NCBI GenBank assembly: GCA_029553585.1
Contig: JAKPKS010000082.1
Span: 1-64,000 of the forward strand
From: Candidatus Atribacteria bacterium
GTDB lineage: Bacteria; Atribacterota; Phoenicimicrobiia; Phoenicimicrobiales; Stramentimicrobiaceae
Direction of reading: 5' to 3'
Length of the DNA stretch: 64,000 bases
Shown here: one piece after another, positions 25,842 through 34,672 of the stretch
Numbering within the stretch: position 1 is the stretch's first letter
How the letters are laid out: every line of letters starts with the position of its first letter
Program-made: the position numbers and the translations under genes
The notes under the pieces: model-generated
Databases searched by the model: none
The model's input: the letters and a program-made list of their open reading frames with translations, nothing else
Told to the model about the DNA's origin: nothing

Positions 25842-28800
25842 ATGAATAATATAAGAATCCAGCTTCTTCTATGCCATGGTACTTCCTGTATGTCTAATGG
25901 TGCCGTCAGAGTAAGGGAAGCGTTGGAAGAGGCATTAAAAGAGGCTAATCTGGAAAAAGAAGTTGAAATTATTACTACCGGTTGTATGGGGATATGTGAA
26001 TTGGGTCCCATTATGGTAGTTTATCCTGATGGAGTTTTTTACCAGCAATTAAAACCGGAAGATGCTCGGGAAATTGTGCAGGAGCATGTTTTAAAAGGTA
26101 GAGTAGTAGAACGCCTTTTCTATAAAAAGCCTAAAACAGAAGAATTAGTAGCAATGATGGAAGACATCGACTTCTTCAAATTACAGAAAAGAATTGCCCG
26201 CAGAAACTGTGGAATCATAGATGTTGATACCATTGATGATTATATTGGTGCCGATGGCTTTATGGCTTTAGGCAAGGTCTTAACTGAGATGACTCCTCAA
26301 CAGGTAATTGATGAAATTAAAAAATCAGGATTAAGAGGCAGGGGTGGTGCAGGTTTTCCCACTGGATTGAAATGGGAATTTGCTGCTAAAGCTCCTGGTA
26401 CACAAAAATACATTTTATGTAATGCCGATGAGGGCGACCCTGGTGCCTTTATGGATCGCAGTATGCTGGAAGGCGACTCCTATAGTGTTTTGGAGGCTAT
26501 GATGATTGGTGGTTATGCTATAGGAGCCAATCAGGGATATATTTATGTACGAGCTGAGTACCCCTTAGCTATCGAAAGGTTGAATATTGCCATCAGAGAG
26601 ATGAAGAAACATAATCTATTGGGGGAAAATATCTTTGGAACCGGCTTTAATTTTGATGTAGAAATCAGAATGGGGGCAGGTGCCTTTGTCTGTGGTGAGG
26701 AGACTGCCTTGATGCACTCCATTGAAGGGAAAAGAGGAGAGCCCAGACCAAGACCACCCTTCCCTGCTAATCAGGGGTTATTCCAGGTACCTACTGTGCT
26801 AAACAATGTGGAAACATTAGCCAATATTCCCTATATAATTCTTTATGGAGCTGAAAATTTTGCCTCAGTTGGAACCGAAAAGAGCAAAGGAACCAAGGTA
26901 TTTGCCTTAGCTGGCAATATCAATAATACCGGTTTAATCGAAGTCCCTATAGGTATAACCTTAGGTGAAATTGTCTATAATATCGGGGGAGGAATTCCAG
27001 GAAATAAGAAATTTAAGGCGGTTCAGATTGGTGGACCATCCGGAGGCTGTATACCAGCACAGCATCTCAATGCTGTAGTTGATTATGAGTCACTAAAGGC
27101 ACTTGGTGCTATTATGGGTTCAGGCGGGTTGATCGTAATGGATGAAGATACCTGTATGGTTGATATTGCCCGTTATTTCATGGAGTTTATTCAGGATGAA
27201 TCCTGTGGCAAATGTACCCCTTGCCGAGAAGGGACCAGGGTAATGCTTGAGATATTGACCAGGATTTGTGAGGGCAAGGGCAAAATGGAAGATCTGGATA
27301 CCTTAGAAGAGTTATCTCATAGAATTGGAGATACAGCCCTTTGCGGGTTAGGACAAACAGCTCCTAATCCGGTTTTATCTACCTTAAAATACTTTAGACA
27401 TGAGTATATTGAACATATCAGAGACAAGAAATGCAGAGCAGGAGTTTGTGCCGAATTAGTATATGCTCCCTGTACCAATTCCTGCCCGGCTTCAGTAAAT
27501 GCCCCGGCTTATATAGCATACACTAAAGAAGGGCAATATGAGAGAGCAATGCAGGCTCATTTAAGAACAAATCCTTTCCCGGCGGTATGTGGTAGAGTTT
27601 GCCCTGCTTTCTGTGAATCCCGCTGCCGGAGAAAAGATATTGATAGCGCCATTAACATCCGGGCTGTCAAGAGATTTATGGCTGATCAGAATATTAATTA
27701 TTTAGATTGCTATCCTGATAAACATGTTAAAAATGGTAAAAGAGTTGCCATCATAGGTGGAGGTCCATCCGGACTATCCAATGCCTATTTTCTAACTATG
27801 TTAGGGTATGAAACAACAGTATTTGAAGCACAACCCAAGGCAGGGGGAATGCTGACTTATGCCATTCCTTCCTATCGTTTACCTAAAAATATTGTGGAGA
27901 AAGAGATTCAAGCCCTGGTAGATTATGGAGTTAAGATACAAACCAATGCCAGAATTGGAAAGGATATAACCTTAGATCAGCTCAGAGACGAAGGTTATCA
28001 GGCTTTCTATATCTCTGCTGGAGCATGGGATTCTATTATGCCGGAGATGGATAATCTGGATGACCCCAGAATTTACAGTGGATTAGAATTCCTGTCTAAA
28101 TTTAACAGAGAAGAACCACTGGATATTGGTAAGGAGGTAATAGTGGTAGGTGGCGGTAATTCCGCTATAGATGCAGCCAGAACTGCCAAAAGGCTTGGCG
28201 CCAATGTTACTATTGTCTACCGTAGAACCAGAGAAGAAATGCCCGCTGATGAAGCTGAAATTAATGAAGCGGAGAGAGAAGGTATTAAAATATCTCTCCT
28301 GCAAAATATAAAATCAGTAAAACCTCATAAAGATTTCCTGGAAGTTGAATTAATCAATATGAGATTGGGAGATTATGATACCTCAGGACGACGCAGACCT
28401 GTGGAAATCAAAGACTCCAATTTCACTAAAAATATTGATTGCCTAATCCTGTCAATCGGTCAAAAACCAGCTATTACAGATTTATTAGGTAATGAGGAGA
28501 TTCAGCTTAATCGTGACCAGACCATTCCAACCGAAAAGGGAAAAACTAGAATAAAAGACGTTTTTGCCGGTGGTGATGTGGCATTAGGCCCTGCTACCGT
28601 AGTTGAAGCAATAGGGGAGGCGCAGGATGCAGCGGAGGCTATTGATTTTTATCTAACTGGTAAGAAAAGAGCTTATCCCTGGAGAATAAAGGATCCTATC
28701 TATGTTGATTTTGATCCAGAAGCAGACCCGGTAGACTATCAACGTTCACATGAATTCCTGCTCCCGGTTCAGGAAAGAGGAATTTACAATGAAGTGGAAA

Positions 28801-28871
28801 AGACCTGGGATAAAGAGACCACCTGTCGTGAAGGCAGCAGGTGCCTGCGCTGTGAATACCGAGAGGACTAA
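25842..28871 (+). CDS. NuoF-GltD fusion, NAD(P)H-flavin-iron-sulfur subunit
   Basis: 1009 residues, two enzymes in one chain. Residues 1-95: [2Fe-2S] thioredoxin-like domain (Cys10, 16, 48, 52). About 130-520: NuoF/HydB core with FMN/NADH loop GLRGRGGAGFPTG (164-176), GGPSGGC, and CGKCTPC (455-461) for a [4Fe-4S] cluster. About 530-620: cysteine-rich GltD-type iron-sulfur region. About 633-940: GltD/NfnB-like flavoprotein with IIGGGPSG (637-644) and VVGGGNSAIDAARTAKRLGA for a second nucleotide. A final CLRC tail follows. Similar fusions are known in Stn-type transhydrogenases of acetogens. The second module suggests NADPH as an additional partner (inference). Confidence 0.9.
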   Translation: MNNIRIQLLLCHGTSCMSNGAVRVREALEEALKEANLEKEVEIITTGCMGICELGPIMVVYPDGVFYQQLKPEDAREIVQEHVLKGRVVERLFYKKPKTEELVAMMEDIDFFKLQKRIARRNCGIIDVDTIDDYIGADGFMALGKVLTEMTPQQVIDEIKKSGLRGRGGAGFPTGLKWEFAAKAPGTQKYILCNADEGDPGAFMDRSMLEGDSYSVLEAMMIGGYAIGANQGYIYVRAEYPLAIERLNIAIREMKKHNLLGENIFGTGFNFDVEIRMGAGAFVCGEETALMHSIEGKRGEPRPRPPFPANQGLFQVPTVLNNVETLANIPYIILYGAENFASVGTEKSKGTKVFALAGNINNTGLIEVPIGITLGEIVYNIGGGIPGNKKFKAVQIGGPSGGCIPAQHLNAVVDYESLKALGAIMGSGGLIVMDEDTCMVDIARYFMEFIQDESCGKCTPCREGTRVMLEILTRICEGKGKMEDLDTLEELSHRIGDTALCGLGQTAPNPVLSTLKYFRHEYIEHIRDKKCRAGVCAELVYAPCTNSCPASVNAPAYIAYTKEGQYERAMQAHLRTNPFPAVCGRVCPAFCESRCRRKDIDSAINIRAVKRFMADQNINYLDCYPDKHVKNGKRVAIIGGGPSGLSNAYFLTMLGYETTVFEAQPKAGGMLTYAIPSYRLPKNIVEKEIQALVDYGVKIQTNARIGKDITLDQLRDEGYQAFYISAGAWDSIMPEMDNLDDPRIYSGLEFLSKFNREEPLDIGKEVIVVGGGNSAIDAARTAKRLGANVTIVYRRTREEMPADEAEINEAEREGIKISLLQNIKSVKPHKDFLEVELINMRLGDYDTSGRRRPVEIKDSNFTKNIDCLILSIGQKPAITDLLGNEEIQLNRDQTIPTEKGKTRIKDVFAGGDVALGPATVVEAIGEAQDAAEAIDFYLTGKKRAYPWRIKDPIYVDFDPEADPVDYQRSHEFLLPVQERGIYNEVEKTWDKETTCREGSRCLRCEYRED

Positions 28872-28899
28872 TATCGAGAGAAAGGATTGAAAAGATAAA

Positions 28900-31671
28900 A
28901 TGAAAGATACAGCTATTAAAGAAGAAATAAAAACCATACCCCTGGTACAGGTTACTATAGATGGCCAAAAAATAATGGTAGAGCCCGGTACAACCATCCT
29001 TGATGCAGCAGAGAAAGCCGGTATAAAAATTCCTACTCTTTGTGCTATGGCAGAAATCAATCATTATCCGGGAGCTTGTCGCATGTGTGTGGTAGAGGTG
29101 GAAGGGATGCCAACCTTAGTTGCCTCCTGTGTTTACCCGGTTAGAGAAGGAATGATAATACATACCCATAACGAAAGGGTAATCAAGGCCCGTAAAGTGG
29201 TACTGGATTTGCTTTTAACTACTCACCCCTTAGATTGCATGACCTGTGAGAAAAACGGAGAATGTGATTTGCAAAACTTAGCCTATGAGTTGGGAATTAA
29301 AGAAACCAGTTACGGGAGGGTGGAGAGAAGCCTTCCGCTTGATGAAAGTAACCCCTTTATCTTGAGGGATTTGAATAAATGTATTCTCTGCCGGAGATGT
29401 GTGGAGATATGTAATGAAATTCAACAATCTCGGGCAATTGGTTTTGGATTCAGAGGAAAAAAGACGGAGGTAATTGCCGGGTTAGGCCATAAATTGGGAC
29501 ATGAAACAAAAATAGCAGCCAGTTCGGCAGAAAACCCTGATTATTCCAATTGTGTTTCTTGTGGTCAGTGTGTGGCAGTATGCCCGGTAGGGGCCTTAAC
29601 TGACAAGGCGGCACAAGGCAAGGGAAGAGTCTGGGAATTTGAAAAAGTACATACTACCTGTAATTATTGCGGTGTCGGCTGTGGGTTTGATTTAAATATT
29701 AAAGACGGTAAGGTAGTTAAGGTTACTTCTAATCCCAATAGTATAGTCAATGGTATAAACCTCTGTGTAAAAGGGCGTTTTGGTAATGATTATATACACA
29801 GAGAAGACCGCCTGACTACACCTTTAATCAGAAAGAACGGGAAATTAGAACCTGCTTCCTGGGAGGAGGCGCTTCAGTTAATCAGTGAAAAATTTAGTGA
29901 GATTAAAAAAGAAAGTGGTGGTGATAGCTTAGCTGTTCTATCTTCAGCCAAATGTACCAATGAGGAGAACTTTCTGCTCATGAAATTTGGCCGGGCGGTT
30001 TTAGGTACCAGTAATGTAGACCACTGTGCCCGCCTCTGCCATTCTGCCACTGTTGCTGGTTTAGCACAATCTTTCGGCAGTGGAGCCATGACCAATTCTA
30101 TTAGCGAGTTAGCCAATGCCTCAGTTATCTACTTAACCGGTTCCAATACCACTGAAAACCATCCGATTATTGGCTTAGAGATAAAGAAAGCGGTAACTAA
30201 AAATGGAGCAAAATTGATTGTAGCTGACCCCAGAGAGATAGAATTGGTAAAATATGCTACCCTCTGGTTAAGGCATAGGCCCGGTACGGATGTTGCCCTG
30301 TTTAATGGCCTGATGAATGTTATCATTACTGAGGGTTTGGAAGATAAGAAATTTATCGAAGAAAGAACTGAAGATTATGAAAAAATGAAGGAAGTTGTGC
30401 TGAAGTACACACCTGAGATTGTAGAGAAGATTACCGGAGTTCCTGCCGAAGATATCAGAAAAGCAGCCAGAATATATGCCGCCGGTCCCAATACCGCTCT
30501 AATTTACTCTATGGGAATTACTCAGCATACCAGCGGGGTGGACAATGTCCTGTCTACTGCTAACATAGCTATGTTAACCGGAAATGTAGGGAAGGAAAGC
30601 TCAGGGGTTAACCCCTTGAGGGGTCAGAGCAATGTACAGGGAGCCTGTGACATGGGTGCCTTGCCAAACGTATTCTCTGGCTATCAAGCCGTTACAGATC
30701 CGGTTGCACAGGAAAAATTTTCTAAAGCCTGGGGAGTTGAGCTTCCCAATAAGGTGGGACTAACCGTAGTGGAAATACTCAATGCAGCCTATGATGGTAA
30801 AATCAGAGGGCTATTTATTATGGCTGAAAACCCGGCTATGTCAGACCCCGATTTAAATCATGCCCGCGAAGCCTTAAAGAGAGTAGAATTCCTGGTAGTT
30901 TCCGATATATTTATGACTGAGACGGCTGAGGTTGCTGATGTGGTACTACCGGGAGTAAGTTTTGCAGAGAAGGACGGAACAATTACCAATACCGAAAGAA
31001 GGGTACAGAGATTCCATAAGGCAATCGAGCCTGTTGGGGATTCAAAGCCAGATTGGCAGATAATCTGTGAAATAGCCCAGAGCATGGGATATAATATGAG
31101 CTATGAAAGCCCGGCTGAAATTATGGAAGAGATTGCCCGGCTGACTCCCAGCTATGGCGGGATGCTCTACTATAGGCTGGAAAAAGGTGGCTTGCAATGG
31201 CCCTGTCCAGATGTAAACCACCCTGGTACCAAATTCCTGCATAAGGATAAATTTACCAGAGGGAAAGGAAAATTCTTCGGAATCGAATTCAGAGAAGCTG
31301 CAGAACTTCCCGATGAAGAATATCCCTTCATCTTTACTACTGGAAGGGTATTGTACCATTTCCATACCGGTACAGTTACCCGTAAATCCAGAGGTTTAAA
31401 CGAAGTGTATAAAGAAGCATTGGTAGAGATTAATCCTGATGATGCCCGGGAATTAGGTATAGAAAATGATGAAATAATTGAAATTGCTTCCCGCAGAGGA
31501 ACAATTCAGGCAAAGACCAAAGTTACCGAAAAATCGGACCGGGGTGTGATTTTCATGAGCTTCCATTTCCATGAAGCTGCTGCCAACCTTTTGACCAACG
31601 CTGCCCTTGACCCGGTTTCCAAGATACCAGAATATAAAGTATGTGCTGTTAAAGTTAAGAAGATATCCTAA
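28900..31671 (+). CDS. fdhA: NuoG-type formate dehydrogenase catalytic subunit
   Basis: 923 residues. N-terminal [2Fe-2S] domain (Cys48, 60, 63, 77), then HPLDCMTCEKNGEC and two 4Fe-4S motifs (CILCRRCVEIC from 161; CVSCGQCVAVC from 218). The Mo/W-bis-PGD oxidoreductase begins with CNYCGVGC (254-261). The active-site segment HCARLCHSATVAG carries cysteine at position 380, where many formate dehydrogenases have selenocysteine, followed by the conserved histidine. There is no [FeFe]-hydrogenase H-cluster motif. The adjacent formate channel, fdhD and mobA support formate as substrate. It likely forms a complex with the NuoE and NuoF proteins. Confidence 0.9.
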   Translation: MKDTAIKEEIKTIPLVQVTIDGQKIMVEPGTTILDAAEKAGIKIPTLCAMAEINHYPGACRMCVVEVEGMPTLVASCVYPVREGMIIHTHNERVIKARKVVLDLLLTTHPLDCMTCEKNGECDLQNLAYELGIKETSYGRVERSLPLDESNPFILRDLNKCILCRRCVEICNEIQQSRAIGFGFRGKKTEVIAGLGHKLGHETKIAASSAENPDYSNCVSCGQCVAVCPVGALTDKAAQGKGRVWEFEKVHTTCNYCGVGCGFDLNIKDGKVVKVTSNPNSIVNGINLCVKGRFGNDYIHREDRLTTPLIRKNGKLEPASWEEALQLISEKFSEIKKESGGDSLAVLSSAKCTNEENFLLMKFGRAVLGTSNVDHCARLCHSATVAGLAQSFGSGAMTNSISELANASVIYLTGSNTTENHPIIGLEIKKAVTKNGAKLIVADPREIELVKYATLWLRHRPGTDVALFNGLMNVIITEGLEDKKFIEERTEDYEKMKEVVLKYTPEIVEKITGVPAEDIRKAARIYAAGPNTALIYSMGITQHTSGVDNVLSTANIAMLTGNVGKESSGVNPLRGQSNVQGACDMGALPNVFSGYQAVTDPVAQEKFSKAWGVELPNKVGLTVVEILNAAYDGKIRGLFIMAENPAMSDPDLNHAREALKRVEFLVVSDIFMTETAEVADVVLPGVSFAEKDGTITNTERRVQRFHKAIEPVGDSKPDWQIICEIAQSMGYNMSYESPAEIMEEIARLTPSYGGMLYYRLEKGGLQWPCPDVNHPGTKFLHKDKFTRGKGKFFGIEFREAAELPDEEYPFIFTTGRVLYHFHTGTVTRKSRGLNEVYKEALVEINPDDARELGIENDEIIEIASRRGTIQAKTKVTEKSDRGVIFMSFHFHEAAANLLTNAALDPVSKIPEYKVCAVKVKKIS

Positions 31672-31704
31672 AAATTAAAATTATTAAAAAGGGAGGATGC
31701 TAAA

Positions 31705-32580
31705 TTGAGTCCGGAAGAAAAAGAAAAAATTCAATTGGTACAGGATGTGGCAACACCCTGTAATGCGCCGGCAGCTATTGCCAATGCTTTTTGCTCTATC
31801 GGAAAGGCCAAAGCCGGTTTATCGTTAGTAAAAATGATTATTCTAGGAATTTTAGCTGGCGCTTATATCAGCTTTGGGGCACAGCTGGCTACTATGGTTA
31901 CCTATGATTCAGTTAAATTCGTGGGTGATGGAATTACCAAAATACTATTTGGTAGCGTTTTTTCGGTAGGTCTTATGATGGTAGTTATTGCTGGAGCAGA
32001 ATTATTTACTGGTAATAATTTAATAGTAGTAGGTACCTTAAATAAGGATGTGACGGTAGAAAGATTATTATACAGTTGGTTCTGGGTCTATGTGGCAAAC
32101 TTTATTGGCTCTCTCCTGGTAGTTTGGCTTATGTATAGTGCCCAGCTCTGGAAGACTGGCAATTTTGCGGTAGGGGCAAAGGCGTTAGCCATAGCTAACG
32201 GCAAAGTCGGTTTAACCTGGGGTGCGGCAATTGCCAGAGGAATTCTCTGTAACTGGCTGGTATGCTTAGCAGTGTGGATGGCTGTAGCAGCTAAAGATAT
32301 AATTGGAAAAATCTTTGCAATCTATTTCCCCATTATGGCTTTTGTGGCAAGTGGTTTCGAACACAGTATTGCCAATATGTATTTTGTACCAATGGGTATC
32401 TTGTTAAAAAATAATGCCTCAGTAGTTTCAGCAGCTGGTTTAGCCGATCAGCTGGGCAAGCTGAATTGGGGTAGTTTTATATTTAATAATCTACTCCCGG
32501 TCACTATTGGCAATATAATAGGTGGAGCCTTCTTTGTAGCTACGCTATACTGGTATGTTTATTTAAGAGAGAATAAGTAA
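31705..32580 (+). CDS. focA: formate/nitrite-family channel
   Basis: 291-residue FNT-family membrane protein with six hydrophobic segments. Family motifs are ILAGAYISFGAQLA in helix 1, AGAELFTGNN after helix 2, GILCNWLVCLAVWMA and GFEHSIANMYFVP. The TTG start follows GGGAGG. It is the last gene of the Rex-controlled operon, directly after the formate dehydrogenase, so formate import or export is far likelier than nitrite. A terminator follows. Confidence 0.9.
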   Translation: MSPEEKEKIQLVQDVATPCNAPAAIANAFCSIGKAKAGLSLVKMIILGILAGAYISFGAQLATMVTYDSVKFVGDGITKILFGSVFSVGLMMVVIAGAELFTGNNLIVVGTLNKDVTVERLLYSWFWVYVANFIGSLLVVWLMYSAQLWKTGNFAVGAKALAIANGKVGLTWGAAIARGILCNWLVCLAVWMAVAAKDIIGKIFAIYFPIMAFVASGFEHSIANMYFVPMGILLKNNASVVSAAGLADQLGKLNWGSFIFNNLLPVTIGNIIGGAFFVATLYWYVYLRENK

Positions 32581-32606
32581 TTTATTTAAGTAAAATAGAG
32601 AAAATC

Positions 32607-32649
32607 AGAGGGGTTATACTAGTGAGAATAGGTATAACCTCTCTTTTTA
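32607..32649 (+). terminator. rho-independent terminator after focA
   Basis: A 13-bp stem AGAGGGGTTATAC (32607-32619) with GTATAACCTCTCT (32632-32644) has one G-T pair, and a T tract follows. Confidence 0.85.
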
Positions 32650-32712
32650 CATATTGAGAAATTACCTGCTGATTTATATTTTTTTATTATTGGCTATACT
32701 GGTGACAATTAA

Positions 32713-33354
32713 ATGACTAATCGGGAAAAATATGCTTCCATCTCTGTAATCGTGCTGGCAGGCGGAAGAAGCAGCAGAATAGGTTTAAATCAGGATAAAG
32801 GTTTTCTGCCTTTTATGGGTAGTAGTCTTATGGAAAAGGTTATTTCAAATATCCTATCTGTTACAGGAATTACTGAAGAAGATATTATTATTGTAGGGCC
32901 TAAAGGCCGGTTTCCACAATACAAGGTCACGGTTGAGGATTTCTACCCGCAAAAAGGACCACTGGGAGGCATCTTCTCTGGTTTACAATATTCTAAAACC
33001 TTCTACAACCTGGTTATCGGATACGATATGCCCTTTGTGGAAGCCGGGTTAGTGGAATATATGATAAAAAATAGGGAAGGCTATGATATCATTATTCCGA
33101 CACATAGTAAGGGACTGCTGGAGCCATTATGTGCCATTTATAGTAAAAACTGTCTAAAGGTAATTAAAGAGAATTTGGGAAAAGGTATCCTGGCAGTCAG
33201 GGCTATCCTTCCTTTTTTAAAAACACTCAAAATAACCGAATCTGAAATCAGGAGATTTGACCCGGAATTATGTTCTTTTTTTAATATTAATTTTCAAAAT
33301 GATTTTTTAAAGGCAAAAAAAATGGCTAAGAACCGGAGAAGAAAAGAATGCTAA
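32713..33354 (+). CDS. mobA: molybdenum cofactor guanylyltransferase
   Basis: Attaches GMP to molybdopterin to make the guanine-dinucleotide cofactor used by formate dehydrogenases. The 213-residue protein opens with VIVLAGGRSSRIGLNQDKGFLPF (LAGG..SRxGxDK-type nucleotide loop) and has YDMPFVEAGLVEYM at the metal-binding position. It follows the focA terminator and overlaps fdhD by seven bases, matching a role in maturing the FdhA upstream. Confidence 0.88.
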   Translation: MTNREKYASISVIVLAGGRSSRIGLNQDKGFLPFMGSSLMEKVISNILSVTGITEEDIIIVGPKGRFPQYKVTVEDFYPQKGPLGGIFSGLQYSKTFYNLVIGYDMPFVEAGLVEYMIKNREGYDIIIPTHSKGLLEPLCAIYSKNCLKVIKENLGKGILAVRAILPFLKTLKITESEIRRFDPELCSFFNINFQNDFLKAKKMAKNRRRKEC

Positions 33355-34109
33355 AAGATAAAAAAGGGGTTGAGCAGGAATTAATTCAGATTAACCATGG
33401 TGAGCAAAAAAAAGTTATAGACTTAGTAGCAAAAGAGATAGCTGTAGGTATCTTTGTCAATCAGAAAAAGATTGTTAACTTAAATTCCAGCCCAGGTAAT
33501 TTAAAATATTTAGCGACAGGGTTTTTATATAGTATAGGATTACTGAAAGATAAAAGGGATATTATTTCCCTTAAAACTATCGGAAAGGCGGTTTATTTGC
33601 AGATTAATAATCCCGAATCTGCCGCCGGTATCTTAGACCTCACCGGCCAGTTCAGGCCAATAACACCAGTGTATAGAAAATGTAATACCAAAAATAAAAC
33701 TCTAAAACTTGATACAAGCACCATATACTCGCTCCTGGTTCTTATGCAGGAAAAGGCAGAGTTTTTTAAGATAAGCGGCGGAGTACATAGTTGTGGCTTG
33801 GCAAACCATGCCGGTCGCCTACTGCTGTTTTGTGAAGATATCAGCCGATATAATACAATAGACAGGATCTTAGGTGAGGCTATCTTAAAGGATATCGATA
33901 CTAAAAATAAGGTAATGTTGACCTCCTGCCGTATTACTGCCGGTATTATGCATAAAATTATCAAAGGAAATGTTCCTATAGTGATTTCCAGGTCCGCCGT
34001 TACCGATTGTGCAATCCAGCTGGCTGAAAGGTATGGGGTTACCCTTATTGGATTTGCCCGGGGAGAGAGAATGAATATTTATACCCATCCCGAACGAATC
34101 ACCGGGTAG
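33348..34109 (+). CDS. fdhD: formate dehydrogenase accessory sulfurtransferase
   Basis: FdhD transfers sulfur from a cysteine desulfurase to the molybdenum cofactor, which activates formate dehydrogenase. 253 residues show the family core SGGVHSCGLA, CEDISRYNTIDRILG, TSCRITAGIM and the C-terminal GFARGERMNIYTHPERI. The conserved catalytic loop appears here with a single cysteine (HSC), whereas E. coli has a CxxC. Overlap with mobA indicates co-expression. Confidence 0.92.
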   Translation: MLKDKKGVEQELIQINHGEQKKVIDLVAKEIAVGIFVNQKKIVNLNSSPGNLKYLATGFLYSIGLLKDKRDIISLKTIGKAVYLQINNPESAAGILDLTGQFRPITPVYRKCNTKNKTLKLDTSTIYSLLVLMQEKAEFFKISGGVHSCGLANHAGRLLLFCEDISRYNTIDRILGEAILKDIDTKNKVMLTSCRITAGIMHKIIKGNVPIVISRSAVTDCAIQLAERYGVTLIGFARGERMNIYTHPERITG

Positions 34110-34172
34110 CTCAGTTCTGATACCTGTTTTTTGATGCAAGAACAATTTACTCAAGAAGCGAAGGTTTTATAA

Positions 34173-34601
34173 ATGGACGATTTAGTATTGGCTATTGATC
34201 CAGGCAGAAAAAAATGTGGAATTGCGCTGGTTGATTCCCGGTTAATATATTTAGAAGGCAAAGTTATAGATAATGAAGAGCTGGTGGATGGTATTAAAGG
34301 TTATCTCATTAAATATCAGGTTAAAAAGATGGTGATAGGTGGTGGTACAAATTCAGAGAATATCAGGGCTATTATCAAAGAAAATTTTCTGGAGATACCT
34401 ATTACAGTAATTGCTGAAGAAGATACCACAATGGAAGCCAGACGATATTTTTTTAATTACAATCCGCCGACGGGCTGGTTAAGGTTTTTGCCCGGTTCTC
34501 TGCGTATTCCGCCTCGACCCTATGATGACTTTGCAGCCTATGTCATTGCCCGTAGATTTTTTACAGATAAAGGTTCTGGCCGAAAAAATGATTGCCAATA
34601 A
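34173..34601 (+). CDS. YqgF/RuvX-like RNase H-fold protein
   Basis: A 142-residue protein beginning VLAIDPGRKKCGIALVD, the first strand and metal-binding Asp of the RuvC/YqgF fold. Further acidic positions lie in IAEEDTTMEARRYFF and RPYDDFAAYVIARRFF. Canonical YqgF (RuvX) processes 16S rRNA or acts in transcription antitermination, but this version is diverged and carries a GWLRFLPGSLRIPPRP insert. It lies between fdhD and hypF. Function uncertain. Confidence 0.7.
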   Translation: MDDLVLAIDPGRKKCGIALVDSRLIYLEGKVIDNEELVDGIKGYLIKYQVKKMVIGGGTNSENIRAIIKENFLEIPITVIAEEDTTMEARRYFFNYNPPTGWLRFLPGSLRIPPRPYDDFAAYVIARRFFTDKGSGRKNDCQ

Positions 34602-34672
34602 TTTTATTTTTAACCAGAACTAAAAAATATTAATTAAAAACCGATTATACTCGAATTTATTGCGGAGAAATA

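Noticed and set aside
28900-31671. [FeFe]-hydrogenase HydA as last enzyme of the operon
   Set aside because: The N-terminal iron-sulfur array is HydA/NuoG-like, but H-cluster motifs are absent and a Mo/W-pterin domain with a CH active-site pair follows, so it is a formate dehydrogenase-type protein.
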